Assembly (NCBI GenBank): GCA_015058875.1
Contig: SVBN01000013.1
Coordinates: forward strand, 1 to 53,429
Direction: 5' to 3'
Length of the DNA stretch: 53,429 nt
DNA from: Erysipelotrichaceae bacterium
GTDB taxonomy: Bacteria > Bacillota_I > Bacilli_A > Erysipelotrichales > Erysipelotrichaceae
Shown: in pieces, positions 7,858-17,386 of the stretch
Layout: each line of letters starts with the position of its first letter
How positions within the stretch are numbered: the first letter of the stretch is position 1
Program-made: the position numbers and the translations under genes
The notes under the pieces: model-generated
Told to the model about the DNA's origin: nothing
Database searches by the model: none
What the model saw: only the letters and a program-made list of their open reading frames with translations

Positions 7858-8993
7858 AGCATTTTGTACCGGTATGGCACCAGGCACTGACGCAGTCATT
7901 GAACGGAGGGAAACCCTGCGGCAACTGCAATACGGTGATCTTTCCGCTGCATATTCCGGTTTCCTCATCCGGTATCCGGATCCGCTTCAATAACCTGTAT
8001 GGGAAAGTTTCTTATCCTTTCGGGGCGGTGACATTGAAAACGGCGAACGGTATTTATCCGGTGACGGTAAACGGAAAACAGTCGTTTGAAGTTTCCTGCG
8101 GGGAACGGATCTTCACCGATGATATTGCTGTGAATATTGCGAAAGGCTCGGATATTGAAATCCGCATCTTTTATACCGGATATATCGACGACATGAACAT
8201 GATCGAGTCACAGACACAGTGGCTGAAGGGGAATCAGACTGCGGGAGAGATCCCGGTAAAAATCCGGAAGCCGGCATTGCTGAGAGTGATCGGCGGGTAT
8301 AATCCGGTACCTTCCATCGATCTTGTGGAAGCTGAAACGGAAGAGGAAACAGAACAGATCGTTGCATTCGGTGACAGCATCACTGCATTGAGCAATTGGA
8401 CAAAACCGCTGTCCGGAATGCTGGAAAAAGAATCCAATGGGAAATGCATCCTGCTGAATTCGGGAATTGCCGGAAACTGCCTGCTGTATGAACCGGAAGG
8501 TTTCTTTGCACCGGTATTCGGTCAGAAGGGAACCGACCGGTTTGAGAGGGATGTTCTTGAGCTGCCGGATGTCAATATGGTGATCTTTGCATTAGGCGTG
8601 AATGATGTGTCCTATCTGAATGAAAAGACCAGGAATGCAATTACACTTGAGAATTACCGGAAAGCAGTGACAGAGATGGTTTCTGTTGTGAAACAGAGAA
8701 ATATCAGGGTCATTGCCCAGACCATCACGCCGCGTCTGAAGTGCGCGAGAACCATGGGCGTCTTCACGCAGGAAATGGAAGAACTCCGCCTGTCTATCAA
8801 TGACTGGATCCGCAGCACAGATATCTTTGATGCCGTTGCGGATCAGGAAAAGACAGTCCGTGACCGGGATGAGAAAGGATATTTCTTCCGGGAAGGACTG
8901 CACCAGGGAGATCATCTGCATCCCAATGAAAGAGGCGGACAGCTGATGGCGGAAACATATTATGCATGCCTGAAAGGGCTGTTATCTGAATGA
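7854..8993 (+). CDS. SGNH/GDSL hydrolase with N-terminal accessory domain
   Basis: A 379-residue esterase-like protein. Residues 1-160 form a beta-rich domain. Residues 165-379 form the SGNH fold, with the canonical FGDSIT (nucleophile Ser175), the GVNDVSY block and the terminal HLHPNERGG Asp/His block. The layout matches carbohydrate esterases with a jelly-roll domain ahead of the catalytic core. No signal peptide. Last gene of the operon; a strong terminator at 8999-9029 follows. Its start overlaps the deacetylase stop, so translation is coupled. Likely role: removing acyl groups from the substrate handled by this locus. Confidence 0.85.
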   Translation: MKHFVPVWHQALTQSLNGGKPCGNCNTVIFPLHIPVSSSGIRIRFNNLYGKVSYPFGAVTLKTANGIYPVTVNGKQSFEVSCGERIFTDDIAVNIAKGSDIEIRIFYTGYIDDMNMIESQTQWLKGNQTAGEIPVKIRKPALLRVIGGYNPVPSIDLVEAETEEETEQIVAFGDSITALSNWTKPLSGMLEKESNGKCILLNSGIAGNCLLYEPEGFFAPVFGQKGTDRFERDVLELPDVNMVIFALGVNDVSYLNEKTRNAITLENYRKAVTEMVSVVKQRNIRVIAQTITPRLKCARTMGVFTQEMEELRLSINDWIRSTDIFDAVADQEKTVRDRDEKGYFFREGLHQGDHLHPNERGGQLMAETYYACLKGLLSE

Positions 8994-8998
8994 TGCCG

Positions 8999-9029
8999 GA
9001 ATCCGGAGTAATGACCGGATTCTTTTTTT
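8999..9029 (+). terminator. Rho-independent terminator
   Basis: GAATCCGG (8999-9006) pairs with CCGGATTC (9015-9022), followed by seven T residues. It ends the 5403-8993 operon. Confidence 0.88.
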
Positions 9030-9245
9030 GTTTGGCTCCGCACTGATTTGTTATGATAAGACTGAACAGTATTCAGATGAGCAGATCAGAAGATAGCCGG
9101 TATTCAGCGGAAGTATATGCAAAACAGGCAGTCGCTTTTCTGTTATTGAATCATCGTGAAAATGGCTGAAACGGATTGTAAAACAGCTTATTTTTATCGT
9201 GAAGCAGTCTCTGCAGATACAGTTCCGAAATCACAGGAGAAACAA

Positions 9246-10904
9246 ATGGAAACAGAAAGAAAAAACAGAAAAACAGTTTCTGTCAGAATCCAGATCCTGA
9301 TCGCAGTAACACTGGTTCAGATTCCTGTTATCATTCTGTATTTTTTCATTGTGAATAACTTTGTAGACAGATTCCGGGAAGAACAGTGGTCCTATCAGAA
9401 TACCGAGCTGAAACGGTATATATCCAGTCTGCAGGATGAGATCCGGGAGATCGATGAGTTCCTCTTTTATCACTGCTATAACAGCTTCAGGTCCGATGAT
9501 CCTGATGAATCATTAAGGGAAGTTGAATACTTTACAGAGGACCTTTTTAGCCACGACGGATATATTCATTCGATCGAAGTTCTCGATCAGGATGGGAATG
9601 TTCTTTATGCGGCAGGAAACAATTCTGATGTGATGATCCGGGATGTGATCGCAAACGGAGACAGTGTGAACCGGGGCTGGATTGTCAGAAAATATGACGA
9701 CAGCAATTACCTGATCCGTGTGATCAATGAAAATGAAAAATATGCCTCGGTTATTATCTCGGTGAAACAGCTCGCGGCATCGGCAATGGATGTCTATCAC
9801 CTCAGCGGCAGTGTGCTGCTTCAGAAGCTCGGGGATAACCTGACAACGAACCTCTGGGTCCGTCAGGCGGAAGAGCCGATTCCGGCTTCCATCAAAGAAC
9901 CGTACCTGCTGATGTCCAACAGACGTCAGTACATGCTGAGCGAGTCTACGCTGGTCGGTATGAGAGTCGTTTACGGCGTACCGTATCAGTATGATTTCCG
10001 ATGGCTGTACATGTTCGGGTATCTGATGGTCGGCCTGGCAGTACTATCACTTTCCGTAACGATGTTTTATCTGAGGCATTCGATCCTCAAACCGCTGACC
10101 GAGATGACCGGATTCATGAAGCGGATCGGTGAAGGAGAAATGGATTTGCGTCTTCCTGACAGGAAGAGCACTGAACTGATGCAGATATCCGGAACATTCA
10201 ACGATATGATGGATGATCTCAAAGACGCCAAGATCAGTTCCTATGAAAACCAGCTGACCGCAAGAAGGGCAAAGATGGATGCTTTGCGTCTTCAGATCCG
10301 CAGACACTTCTTCCTGAACTGCCTGAAGAACATCTATGCCATGGCGACAACCGGGGATTATGACGGAGTCAAGCAGACGGCGTTCCTGCTTTCCGGAAAC
10401 CTTCGTTATACGCTGAATTTTGATGAAGACAGCGTTCCGATGCGGAAGGAACTGGATATGTGTGAAGACTACATCAAACTGCAGGGGGTCGGTCAGACAA
10501 TGAAACCGATGCTGATTACGGATTGTGATGAGAATCTGGATGCGTTTGAAATCCCTCCGGTCAGTCTTCTGACAATTCTCGAGAATTCCTGCAAATACGG
10601 AACGAAGCAGAACGGACCGCTGCTGATCCGGATTACCGGAAAGATCCGTAAACTCGATGAGAAGAAATATGCAATGATTACCGTTCAGGACAACGGTCCC
10701 GGATATGATCCGGAGATGCTGAAGCTGCTGAACCAGGATCTCAATAAAGTGCAGGAAAACAACCACATCGGCATGGCAAATACACTGCTGAGATTCAGAA
10801 TGCTTTACGGACCGGAGTGTTCGGTGCTGTTCGCCAACAGCAGCGGGGCAAAGGTGGATCTGATGATTCCGATGGAACGGATAGATAATGAGGTGCAGGT
10901 ATGA
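9246..10904 (+). CDS. Sensor histidine kinase, YesM-like
   Basis: Membrane sensor kinase of 552 residues. A first membrane segment at about residues 15-37 is followed by an extracytoplasmic sensor region. A second segment at about 250-275 leads into a HAMP linker. The phosphoacceptor region reads QIRRHFFLNCLKNIY, where most relatives have NPHFLFN, so the Pro before the His is Arg here. The ATPase part has LENSCKYG and VQDNGPGYD. The ATG at 9246 is chosen because AGGAGA precedes it; the upstream in-frame ATG at 9156 has no ribosome site. It overlaps the response regulator by 4 bp. Probably senses an extracellular sugar and controls the downstream importer. Confidence 0.88.
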   Translation: METERKNRKTVSVRIQILIAVTLVQIPVIILYFFIVNNFVDRFREEQWSYQNTELKRYISSLQDEIREIDEFLFYHCYNSFRSDDPDESLREVEYFTEDLFSHDGYIHSIEVLDQDGNVLYAAGNNSDVMIRDVIANGDSVNRGWIVRKYDDSNYLIRVINENEKYASVIISVKQLAASAMDVYHLSGSVLLQKLGDNLTTNLWVRQAEEPIPASIKEPYLLMSNRRQYMLSESTLVGMRVVYGVPYQYDFRWLYMFGYLMVGLAVLSLSVTMFYLRHSILKPLTEMTGFMKRIGEGEMDLRLPDRKSTELMQISGTFNDMMDDLKDAKISSYENQLTARRAKMDALRLQIRRHFFLNCLKNIYAMATTGDYDGVKQTAFLLSGNLRYTLNFDEDSVPMRKELDMCEDYIKLQGVGQTMKPMLITDCDENLDAFEIPPVSLLTILENSCKYGTKQNGPLLIRITGKIRKLDEKKYAMITVQDNGPGYDPEMLKLLNQDLNKVQENNHIGMANTLLRFRMLYGPECSVLFANSSGAKVDLMIPMERIDNEVQV

Positions 10905-12451
10905 AATTACTGATTGTGGATGACCAGCTGGCCACTTTGACCGGACTGACGCAGGGAATCGACTGGAAGAGCATTGGATTTAATGAAATCGATACTGCAC
11001 AGAATGCGATGGAAGCGCGCATTTCCTTTGCCCGCGGCATTCCGGATGTAATGCTGTGCGATATTGAAATGCCGGTGGAAACAGGAATTGATCTCAGCAC
11101 CTGGGTCAGAGCGCAGGACTATAAAACAAAAATACTGTTTCTGACCTGTCATTCCGATTTTACCTATGCACAGGAAGCGATCCGTCTGGGCGTCTCCGAT
11201 TATATCGTTCAGCCGGCACCGTACCACCGGATCCGTGAAAAGGTGGAAAAGGCAATCCGTGAGATCGCTGCGGAAAGCTCCCATTCCAGAATGGCCGATC
11301 TCGGCAAGACTTATAACAGCAGACAGACGGAGATCCATGCCGCAATGCTGAGGGATCTGCTGGCCGGTACTCTCGATGCGGCGACGCTGCAGGAACTGCC
11401 GGATTATCCGGATTTCAGCAAAGACAGTTATCTTGTTCTGATCCAGCTGGTACAGCAGACAGAAAAAATGCGGGACTGGAACGAAAACACACTGATGACT
11501 GCATTGCGCAATACCATTCAGGATACATTTGAAAAGAAGACCTATTCCTCTTTGATTGCATTTATGGATCATCATATCTATGCCCTGGCTGTCAGAAAGA
11601 ATACCGGGTCCTTTGACAGAAATGAACTTGTATCGAGACTGCATTATCTGGAAAGCATGTTTGATATGTACATGCCATGCTCGCTCGCGTTTTATATTGC
11701 CGGAATACGGAGCGCTCCGGACATGAAAAATGATTGGGTGCACCTGCTCAGAGTGCAGACAACAAACGTCACCGGAAAAAAGGGCGTCTATGCGGAACAG
11801 AATGCAAATGAGAAAGACAGCCGGTATAAAGAACAGTTTTACCGGTGGAATCTGATTCTGACCAACTCCGGTGCCGAGGCATATGAAAAAGATGCGCTTT
11901 CAATTCTGCACAGTTACACGGACGCCGGAACACTGAACAATACAATCCTGCTGGCATTCCACAGAGACTTCACGAGACTGATGCTTTCAGTGAAGGACAG
12001 CGTGGATACGGACAGTATCTTTGAACAGTCATCCGCGCTTTATACAGAGGCCATGCATTCCCAGAAAGCAATGGAAGAAATGATTCATATTTTCTGCGAA
12101 ACATATGCATCCCAGAATGACAATGCCGGCTCCTCCAGTGTCGCGGCAACCATTCAGAACTATATTGATGAGCATCTGAGCGACAATATCCGCAAGGAAG
12201 ATCTGGCAGAACTGATGCATCTGAATGAAGACTATCTGACCAGAATATTCAAAAAAGAAACAGGGATGTCCATTAAATCCTACATTATCCAGCAGAAAAT
12301 GAATGCCGCAAGAGAATTGCTTCAGACAACTTCCCTGTCTGTTTCCAGTGTTGCAATTCAGCTGGGATATACCAACTTCTCACATTTCTCGGCATCCTAT
12401 AAGAAAGAATTCGGCATCACGCCTGCCGAAGAAAAGGAAAGAGGCAAATGA
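10901..12451 (+). CDS. Response regulator with AraC-type output, YesN-like
   Basis: A 516-residue transcription factor. The receiver domain (1-120) begins KLLIVDDQ and has the phosphoacceptor in LCDIEMP (about Asp55). A long central region of roughly 280 residues has no motif I can name. The C-terminal AraC helix-turn-helix pair includes IRKEDLAELMHLNEDYLTRI and the FSASYKKEFGITPAE end. It is coupled to the kinase by a 4-bp ATGA overlap and overlaps the next gene in the same way. It is the obvious candidate activator of the transporter and sulfatase genes at 13482-25233. Confidence 0.9.
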   Translation: MKLLIVDDQLATLTGLTQGIDWKSIGFNEIDTAQNAMEARISFARGIPDVMLCDIEMPVETGIDLSTWVRAQDYKTKILFLTCHSDFTYAQEAIRLGVSDYIVQPAPYHRIREKVEKAIREIAAESSHSRMADLGKTYNSRQTEIHAAMLRDLLAGTLDAATLQELPDYPDFSKDSYLVLIQLVQQTEKMRDWNENTLMTALRNTIQDTFEKKTYSSLIAFMDHHIYALAVRKNTGSFDRNELVSRLHYLESMFDMYMPCSLAFYIAGIRSAPDMKNDWVHLLRVQTTNVTGKKGVYAEQNANEKDSRYKEQFYRWNLILTNSGAEAYEKDALSILHSYTDAGTLNNTILLAFHRDFTRLMLSVKDSVDTDSIFEQSSALYTEAMHSQKAMEEMIHIFCETYASQNDNAGSSSVAATIQNYIDEHLSDNIRKEDLAELMHLNEDYLTRIFKKETGMSIKSYIIQQKMNAARELLQTTSLSVSSVAIQLGYTNFSHFSASYKKEFGITPAEEKERGK

Positions 12452-13230
12452 AGCTGCTGGTTCAGTCAGATGACTACGGGATCACCAGAGGTACTGCCCG
12501 CGGTACGATCAGGGCAATTCAGAACGGTCCGGTAAGAAACACCGGATTATTTGCCAATATGCCCTGGGCGGAGGAGGTGACGGGATGGATCCGGCCTTAT
12601 CTGGAGTGTATTTCATTCGGGATTGATCTGAATATGGTGAACGGACCCTCCGTGCTTGGGTACAGTGAAGTACCTTCCCTGTGTCACGAAAACGGCATGT
12701 TCCTGAATATCAGAGAAAACAGACAGTTGGACAATGAGGAAAACGGACGCGACCACGTCGACAGTGAACAGCTGTACAGGGAATTCCGGGCCCAAATTGA
12801 ACGCTATATCAGCCTGGTCGGAAATGAGCCCGATTATGTGCATCCGCATGCTTATCAGACAAAAAAGACTGAAGCAGTGATCCGGAAACTGGCTGAAGAA
12901 TACCGCATTCCCTATTCCATGGACTTTGCAAAGCTGAATGATGCCGTGCTGCCTTCCATGGGCTGGTATTCTTTCGGAACAATGGAACAGCAGCTGAATG
13001 AAGAACCGCTGAACTATCTTCTGGAAGACAGAGCAGGATATCTGCATCATGAATATGGTTATCTGATTACACATTGCGGAGAACTGGATTCCGATACGCT
13101 GCATCTTCCCTTTAATATCTGCCGCCTGAGAGATCTTGAAGCGATGAGTGATCCGCGCCTGAAACAATGGATTGATCAAAACGGTATCGAACTGATCACA
13201 TTCCGCGATATCAGAAATCAGATCATATAA
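12448..13230 (+). CDS. YdjC/ChbG-family carbohydrate deacetylase
   Basis: A 260-residue protein of the ChbG/HpnK/YdjC family, whose characterised members remove N-acetyl groups from chitooligosaccharides or related amino sugars. The signature QSDDYG (metal-binding Asp8/Asp9), a Gly/Asn-rich active-site strand (FGIDLNMV in place of the usual GLHLN-like motif), and PDYVHPHAYQ with metal-binding His residues are visible. No signal peptide. It is co-transcribed with the two-component genes by a 4-bp overlap. It is the second predicted deacetylase in the locus, which supports an N-acetylated amino sugar as substrate; that is inference. Confidence 0.85.
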   Translation: MKLLVQSDDYGITRGTARGTIRAIQNGPVRNTGLFANMPWAEEVTGWIRPYLECISFGIDLNMVNGPSVLGYSEVPSLCHENGMFLNIRENRQLDNEENGRDHVDSEQLYREFRAQIERYISLVGNEPDYVHPHAYQTKKTEAVIRKLAEEYRIPYSMDFAKLNDAVLPSMGWYSFGTMEQQLNEEPLNYLLEDRAGYLHHEYGYLITHCGELDSDTLHLPFNICRLRDLEAMSDPRLKQWIDQNGIELITFRDIRNQII

Positions 13231-13274
13231 ATCAGAGAAATACGGCGGATTTCCGGCCTATAAAGGTTTCCGGA

Positions 13275-13280
13275 TATAAT
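13275..13280 (+). promoter_or_regulatory. -10-like box upstream of the ABC operon
   Basis: A perfect TATAAT in the 250-bp gap before the transporter. The -35 region is weak. If it is a promoter, its transcript would run through the cre-like site and the hairpin at 13313-13347 before reaching the first gene. Confidence 0.35.
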
Positions 13281-13304
13281 TGTGCCGCAAAAACAGATGA
13301 TCAA

Positions 13305-13318
13305 TGCAAACGCTTTCG
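13305..13318. promoter_or_regulatory. cre-like (CcpA) operator candidate
   Basis: TGCAAACGCTTTCG fits TGNAARCGNWWWCA except for the last base. It lies 25 bp downstream of a TATAAT, a position suited to road-block repression of the sugar importer. It overlaps the left arm of the hairpin at 13313-13347, so one of the two readings may be accidental. Confidence 0.45.
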
Positions 13319-13347
13319 AAATTCCGATATTCGAAAGTCGTTTTTTT
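13313..13347 (+). terminator. Terminator or attenuator ahead of the ABC operon
   Basis: CTTTCGAA (13313-13320) pairs perfectly with TTCGAAAG (13330-13337) around a 9-nt loop. TCG and seven T residues follow. It lies 83 bp past the YdjC gene and 135 bp before the transporter, so it either ends the kinase operon or attenuates transcription into the importer. Confidence 0.75.
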
Positions 13348-13481
13348 GTTAACGGATTTTGAAGATGTCGAAAAAGTGATGTTCATGTATCGAGAAAGCG
13401 GTAGTTGGTGCGTCAGGTGAAAAGCTATCTTATAGGTGCAAGGAAGCAAAAAGCTTCAGACAGACTCAGGAGGTGCTGCGT

Positions 13482-14990
13482 ATGGCTGAAAAAGGGGAAG
13501 TTCTGGTAGAGGTAAAAGACCTGAATAAGAACTTCGGAGTTACTGTTGCCCTGCACAACGTCAATATGACCATCAAGCGCGGTGAGATCCGCGGACTGAT
13601 CGGTGAAAACGGTTCGGGAAAGTCAACAGTCACATCTATCATCGCCGGGATCCAGCCGGCCACAAGCGGAGAAATGTTCTACAAAGGACAGCCCTGGAAA
13701 CCGAAGGATTCACTGGAAGCACTGCACAACGGTATCGGTATCATCGTTCAGGAAATGGGTACTGTCCCGACGATCTCTGTTGCAGAAAATATCTTCATCG
13801 GTGACTATGACAGATTCAAGGTCGGACCGATCATTTCCAAAAGAAAGATGGTTGAAGAAGCACAGAAAGCTCTTGAGAACATCGGAGTTACGGATATCAA
13901 CGCCGCAAGGGTGACAAGAACCTACAACATGGAACAGCGCAAGCTGATCGAGATCGCCAAGACTATGGCACACGATCCTGAAATGTTCGTGGTAGACGAA
14001 ACAACAACAGCCCTCTCAGAAAGCGGACGTGAAATTCTCTACAGACTGATGAGAAAAGCGGCAGATGACAACAAAGCAGTCGTATTCATCAGCCATGATC
14101 TGGAAGAGATCATGGATAAGTGCGATACGCTGACAGTTCTCCGCGACGGTGATATCATCGGATCTCTTGAAAAGAGTGAATACGATCCGGACCTGATCAA
14201 AAAGATGATGATCGGCCGCGAAGTCAAAGGTGACTACTACCGTTCCGATATGGAAGGCTACAGCGACGAGGTTGTCCTGAAAGCAGAAAACCTGACAACC
14301 ATGCAGGATCTGCTCTGCTTCGATCTTGAACTTCATAAAGGCGAGATCCTCGGAATCGGCGGTCTGTCAGAATGCGGTATGCATACACTGGGAAGAGCGC
14401 TGTACGGTCTGGAAGACATTGTTACCGGAAGCGTTACATTGACAGAGTCCGGAACGAAGATTACATCACCGGAAATAGCCTTCAATCAGAGAATGGGTTA
14501 TGTCTCAAAGAACAGAGACCTGGAATCACTGGTTCTGAACGGATCAATCGCAGTGAATATCCAGTCCACCGGATACAAAGCAAACCGCGGACTCGGGTTC
14601 TTTATCTCAGATAAAAAAGAAAGAGATTACGCACAGCTTCAGATCGATAATCTGGCAATCAAGTGCAACGATATGTTCCAGCCGGTCAGCGCTATGTCAG
14701 GCGGCAATAAACAGAAAGTAGTCTTCGGCAAATGGCTGGCAGCGGATGCGGAAGTTCTGATCCTGGACTGCCCCACACGAGGCGTTGACATCGGTGTCAA
14801 GGCTTCGATGTATAAGCTGATCAATGACATGAAACAGGCAGGGAAATCGATCGTCCTGATCTCGGAAGAACTTCCCGAGCTCTGCGGTATGGCAGACAGA
14901 CTGCTGATCATGAAAGACGGAAAGGTAACAGGTGAATTCCTGAGACCGGACGGCTACGACAACACAGAACTGATCGACTGCATGATCTGA
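13482..14990 (+). CDS. Sugar ABC transporter ATP-binding protein (RbsA-like)
   Basis: Tandem-ATPase subunit of a ribose-type (CUT2) importer, 502 residues. Domain 1 has Walker A GENGSGKST, Q-loop IVQEMG and Walker B FVVDETTTAL, with a degenerate signature (YNMEQRK). Domain 2 has the altered P-loop typical of the family (GIGGLSECGMHTLG), signature SAMSGGNKQKV and Walker B LILDCPTRGVD. The ATG at 13482 follows AGGAGG at 13468-13473. It is first in the operon, followed by a permease, the binding protein and a second permease. CUT2 systems mostly import monosaccharides, which constrains the substrate of the locus. Confidence 0.93.
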   Translation: MAEKGEVLVEVKDLNKNFGVTVALHNVNMTIKRGEIRGLIGENGSGKSTVTSIIAGIQPATSGEMFYKGQPWKPKDSLEALHNGIGIIVQEMGTVPTISVAENIFIGDYDRFKVGPIISKRKMVEEAQKALENIGVTDINAARVTRTYNMEQRKLIEIAKTMAHDPEMFVVDETTTALSESGREILYRLMRKAADDNKAVVFISHDLEEIMDKCDTLTVLRDGDIIGSLEKSEYDPDLIKKMMIGREVKGDYYRSDMEGYSDEVVLKAENLTTMQDLLCFDLELHKGEILGIGGLSECGMHTLGRALYGLEDIVTGSVTLTESGTKITSPEIAFNQRMGYVSKNRDLESLVLNGSIAVNIQSTGYKANRGLGFFISDKKERDYAQLQIDNLAIKCNDMFQPVSAMSGGNKQKVVFGKWLAADAEVLILDCPTRGVDIGVKASMYKLINDMKQAGKSIVLISEELPELCGMADRLLIMKDGKVTGEFLRPDGYDNTELIDCMI

Positions 14991-15006
14991 GAAGGAGGGG
15001 AAAACG

Positions 15007-16014
15007 ATGACAGTAAAAGATTTAAGCAATGAAGAACGTGCACCGAAGCTGACGCTCGGCGACCGTATCAATATCATCAAGAACCACCGCTTCTTCCCGA
15101 TCATCTTCCCGCTCACAATGCTGGTAGTACTCTTCTTCCTCTTCGTTGCACTGACAGGAGGGAGATTCCTCAGCGGTTCGGTCATCAAGGGCATCTTCAA
15201 CCAGTCCCTGATCATCGGAACTCTGGCAACAGGCGCTGCATTCATTTACACAACCGGAAATATCGACTTCTCGATCGGAAGCGTTATGGGACTTGCCTGT
15301 GTCATCGGTGCAATGGTATATCAGTCTACCGGCAGTATGACGGCATTGATCATTGTTACACTGATCTCAGGCATCCTGCTGATGATGGTCAACTGCACAA
15401 TGGGCGTAATGTTCCACATCATGCCGGCAATGGTTGCAATCGTAGCCCAATCGATCTACAGTGCGCTGTGTCAGACACTCGTAGGAGCCACACCGCTGAA
15501 GGTGGACTTCAAAACATGTCAGGCTTTGGAAGGCAGCCTCAGATATGTACTGTTTGCGGTTTACTTCATTGCCTGCCTGATCCTGTATCACAGAACAGCG
15601 ATCGGCCGCAAGCTCCGCTTCATCGGCGGAAATGAAAACTGCGCTGTACAGACGGGCATCAATAAGACGAAAACATTGTATCTGTCCTTCCTGTTTGCAG
15701 GAATCGGCGTTGGAATCGCCGGTATCTTCCAGACACTCAGAACAGCAAACGTCGCACAGAATGTAGGCAACGGCATGGGCATGAACGTCATGCTGGCGAC
15801 AGTTCTCGGCGGCATGTCGATCTTCGGCGGCACAAAATCCAACTGCTACGCCGGCCTGATCGGTGCAATTACAGTCACGATTCTCGACAAGGGACTCCTG
15901 ATGCTGGGAGTATCCTCTACAATGATCCAGGGTGTCCGCGGTATCATCTTCCTGCTTCTGGTATTCCTGAACAGCGAACGCCCGAAGACACTTCCTTCCA
16001 GACAGCAGTTCTGA
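15007..16014 (+). CDS. Sugar ABC transporter permease (RbsC-like)
   Basis: Polytopic membrane permease of 335 residues, with hydrophobic segments throughout and the BPD_transp_2 family features, including TGNIDFSIGSVMGLACVIGA and the later FAGIGVGIAGIFQTLRTA and GMSIFGGTKS loops. It forms the membrane channel with the second permease at 17387. A strong GAAGGAGG ribosome site lies in the 16-bp gap after the ATPase gene. Confidence 0.92.
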   Translation: MTVKDLSNEERAPKLTLGDRINIIKNHRFFPIIFPLTMLVVLFFLFVALTGGRFLSGSVIKGIFNQSLIIGTLATGAAFIYTTGNIDFSIGSVMGLACVIGAMVYQSTGSMTALIIVTLISGILLMMVNCTMGVMFHIMPAMVAIVAQSIYSALCQTLVGATPLKVDFKTCQALEGSLRYVLFAVYFIACLILYHRTAIGRKLRFIGGNENCAVQTGINKTKTLYLSFLFAGIGVGIAGIFQTLRTANVAQNVGNGMGMNVMLATVLGGMSIFGGTKSNCYAGLIGAITVTILDKGLLMLGVSSTMIQGVRGIIFLLLVFLNSERPKTLPSRQQF

Positions 16015-16062
16015 GTTAAGAAACAAATGGTGAACATCATTAAAGATAAAAGGAGAAAGAAA

Positions 16063-17331
16063 ATGTCACTGAAAAATCTGATGAAAAAAGCATTAAGCTT
16101 CGGCCTGGCAGCGGCTATGCTCACAGCATGCAGCGGCGGCGGATCTGCATCCGGCGGAGAATCCGGCGGTTCTGAAGGCGGCGATTCCGGAAAGAGTCAC
16201 AAGATTGCGATTCTTGAAGTCCAGCTGAATGACGAAAGCACGAACAGAGCTGAATACTTCAAAAACTACATCGGTCCGGAATACAACGTTGAATTCATGT
16301 TCTCCGAGGCGATCCAGGACCTGGATGCAGCACTGTCCTTCCTCGAGAATGCGGCAGATGCAGGATGCGAAGCAGTCATCAACTACTATCCGATCGGTGC
16401 AAACACCGAACAGCTCGTTCAGAAAGCAGCTGAATTGGGTCTGGTATTCACAGAAAACGGCGGACGCAACGCTGATAATGACGATACATACAAAGCAGCT
16501 TATGACAATTTCTCCGGCGGATTCATGGCTGACCAGCCGGATACAGGACGTCTGTTCAAGGAATGGATGGAAGAAAACATCGACACATCCGAAGAACACG
16601 GTTATCTGATCGCTACCGGTATGGCATATCAGGGAAATGCACAGCAGACAGAGATCTCTTCCAACATGCTGGCTGCTCTGGAAGAACTCTACGGCCTGAA
16701 GTTTGATCTGACAAAAGAAGAACTCTATCAGTCATCTTCACCGATCGAAGGCACAAATGACAAAGGCATCGCAGTATACTGCTATCCCGGCGGACCTAAC
16801 CAGAACGGCTGGCTCGAAGGTTTCACAGCAGCACTGCAGACAGGCAAATATGACTATATCCTGACTTCACCGAACGTGATCGGCAACATCGGTACAGCGA
16901 TCAGCGAACTTGAAACAGCAATGAACAAAGACTTCACATGGATCGGCTTCGGAACATTCGGCGATGCGCTGAAGACAGCGATCGGCACAAAGGATTCCTT
17001 CGGCAATCAGACACTTGCCATGTCCACAGTCAAGTTCACATCCATCGTTTCCGCAATGGCATTTGCAAAGGTATACAACACACTGACAGGACATCATGAT
17101 GTCAATCTGGAAAACGGAGAAACATCCGTCAACCTGTTCCGTATGAACGCAGTCACAACTCCGGAGCAGCTTGATGAAATGTCCACATGGGATCAGCCCG
17201 GCAAGTGGGTCGCAGACATCGACTTCGTCAACTCCCTGATCGCAGAAAGAGGCGGAGCTTCCACAAACGAAGAATTCCAGAACAATATCTACAAATACGA
17301 CTTCGATGCAATCTCTGCAAAGATGAAGTAA
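16063..17331 (+). CDS. Sugar-binding lipoprotein of the ABC importer
   Basis: Extracellular solute receptor, 422 residues. The signal peptide ends in a lipobox (AMLTACSGG), giving a lipid-anchored Cys, followed by a Gly/Ser-rich linker. The rest fits a type-1 periplasmic-binding (ribose/galactose-like) fold starting at KIAILEVQLN. The ATG at 16063 follows AGGAGA; an in-frame ATG at 16027 lacks a site and would add a charged leader. It lies between the two permease genes and is co-transcribed with them. Aromatic residues such as those in YCYPGGPNQNGW may line the sugar pocket. The ligand cannot be read from sequence. Confidence 0.9.
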   Translation: MSLKNLMKKALSFGLAAAMLTACSGGGSASGGESGGSEGGDSGKSHKIAILEVQLNDESTNRAEYFKNYIGPEYNVEFMFSEAIQDLDAALSFLENAADAGCEAVINYYPIGANTEQLVQKAAELGLVFTENGGRNADNDDTYKAAYDNFSGGFMADQPDTGRLFKEWMEENIDTSEEHGYLIATGMAYQGNAQQTEISSNMLAALEELYGLKFDLTKEELYQSSSPIEGTNDKGIAVYCYPGGPNQNGWLEGFTAALQTGKYDYILTSPNVIGNIGTAISELETAMNKDFTWIGFGTFGDALKTAIGTKDSFGNQTLAMSTVKFTSIVSAMAFAKVYNTLTGHHDVNLENGETSVNLFRMNAVTTPEQLDEMSTWDQPGKWVADIDFVNSLIAERGGASTNEEFQNNIYKYDFDAISAKMK

Positions 17332-17386
17332 TAACCAATCGGATTTAAATCAGACTGAATGATGTCAGTGATGAGGAGGAATGATT

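Noticed and set aside
10907..11743. 278-residue minus-strand frame opposite the response regulator
   Set aside because: Shadow of the response-regulator gene, without ribosome site or recognisable domain.
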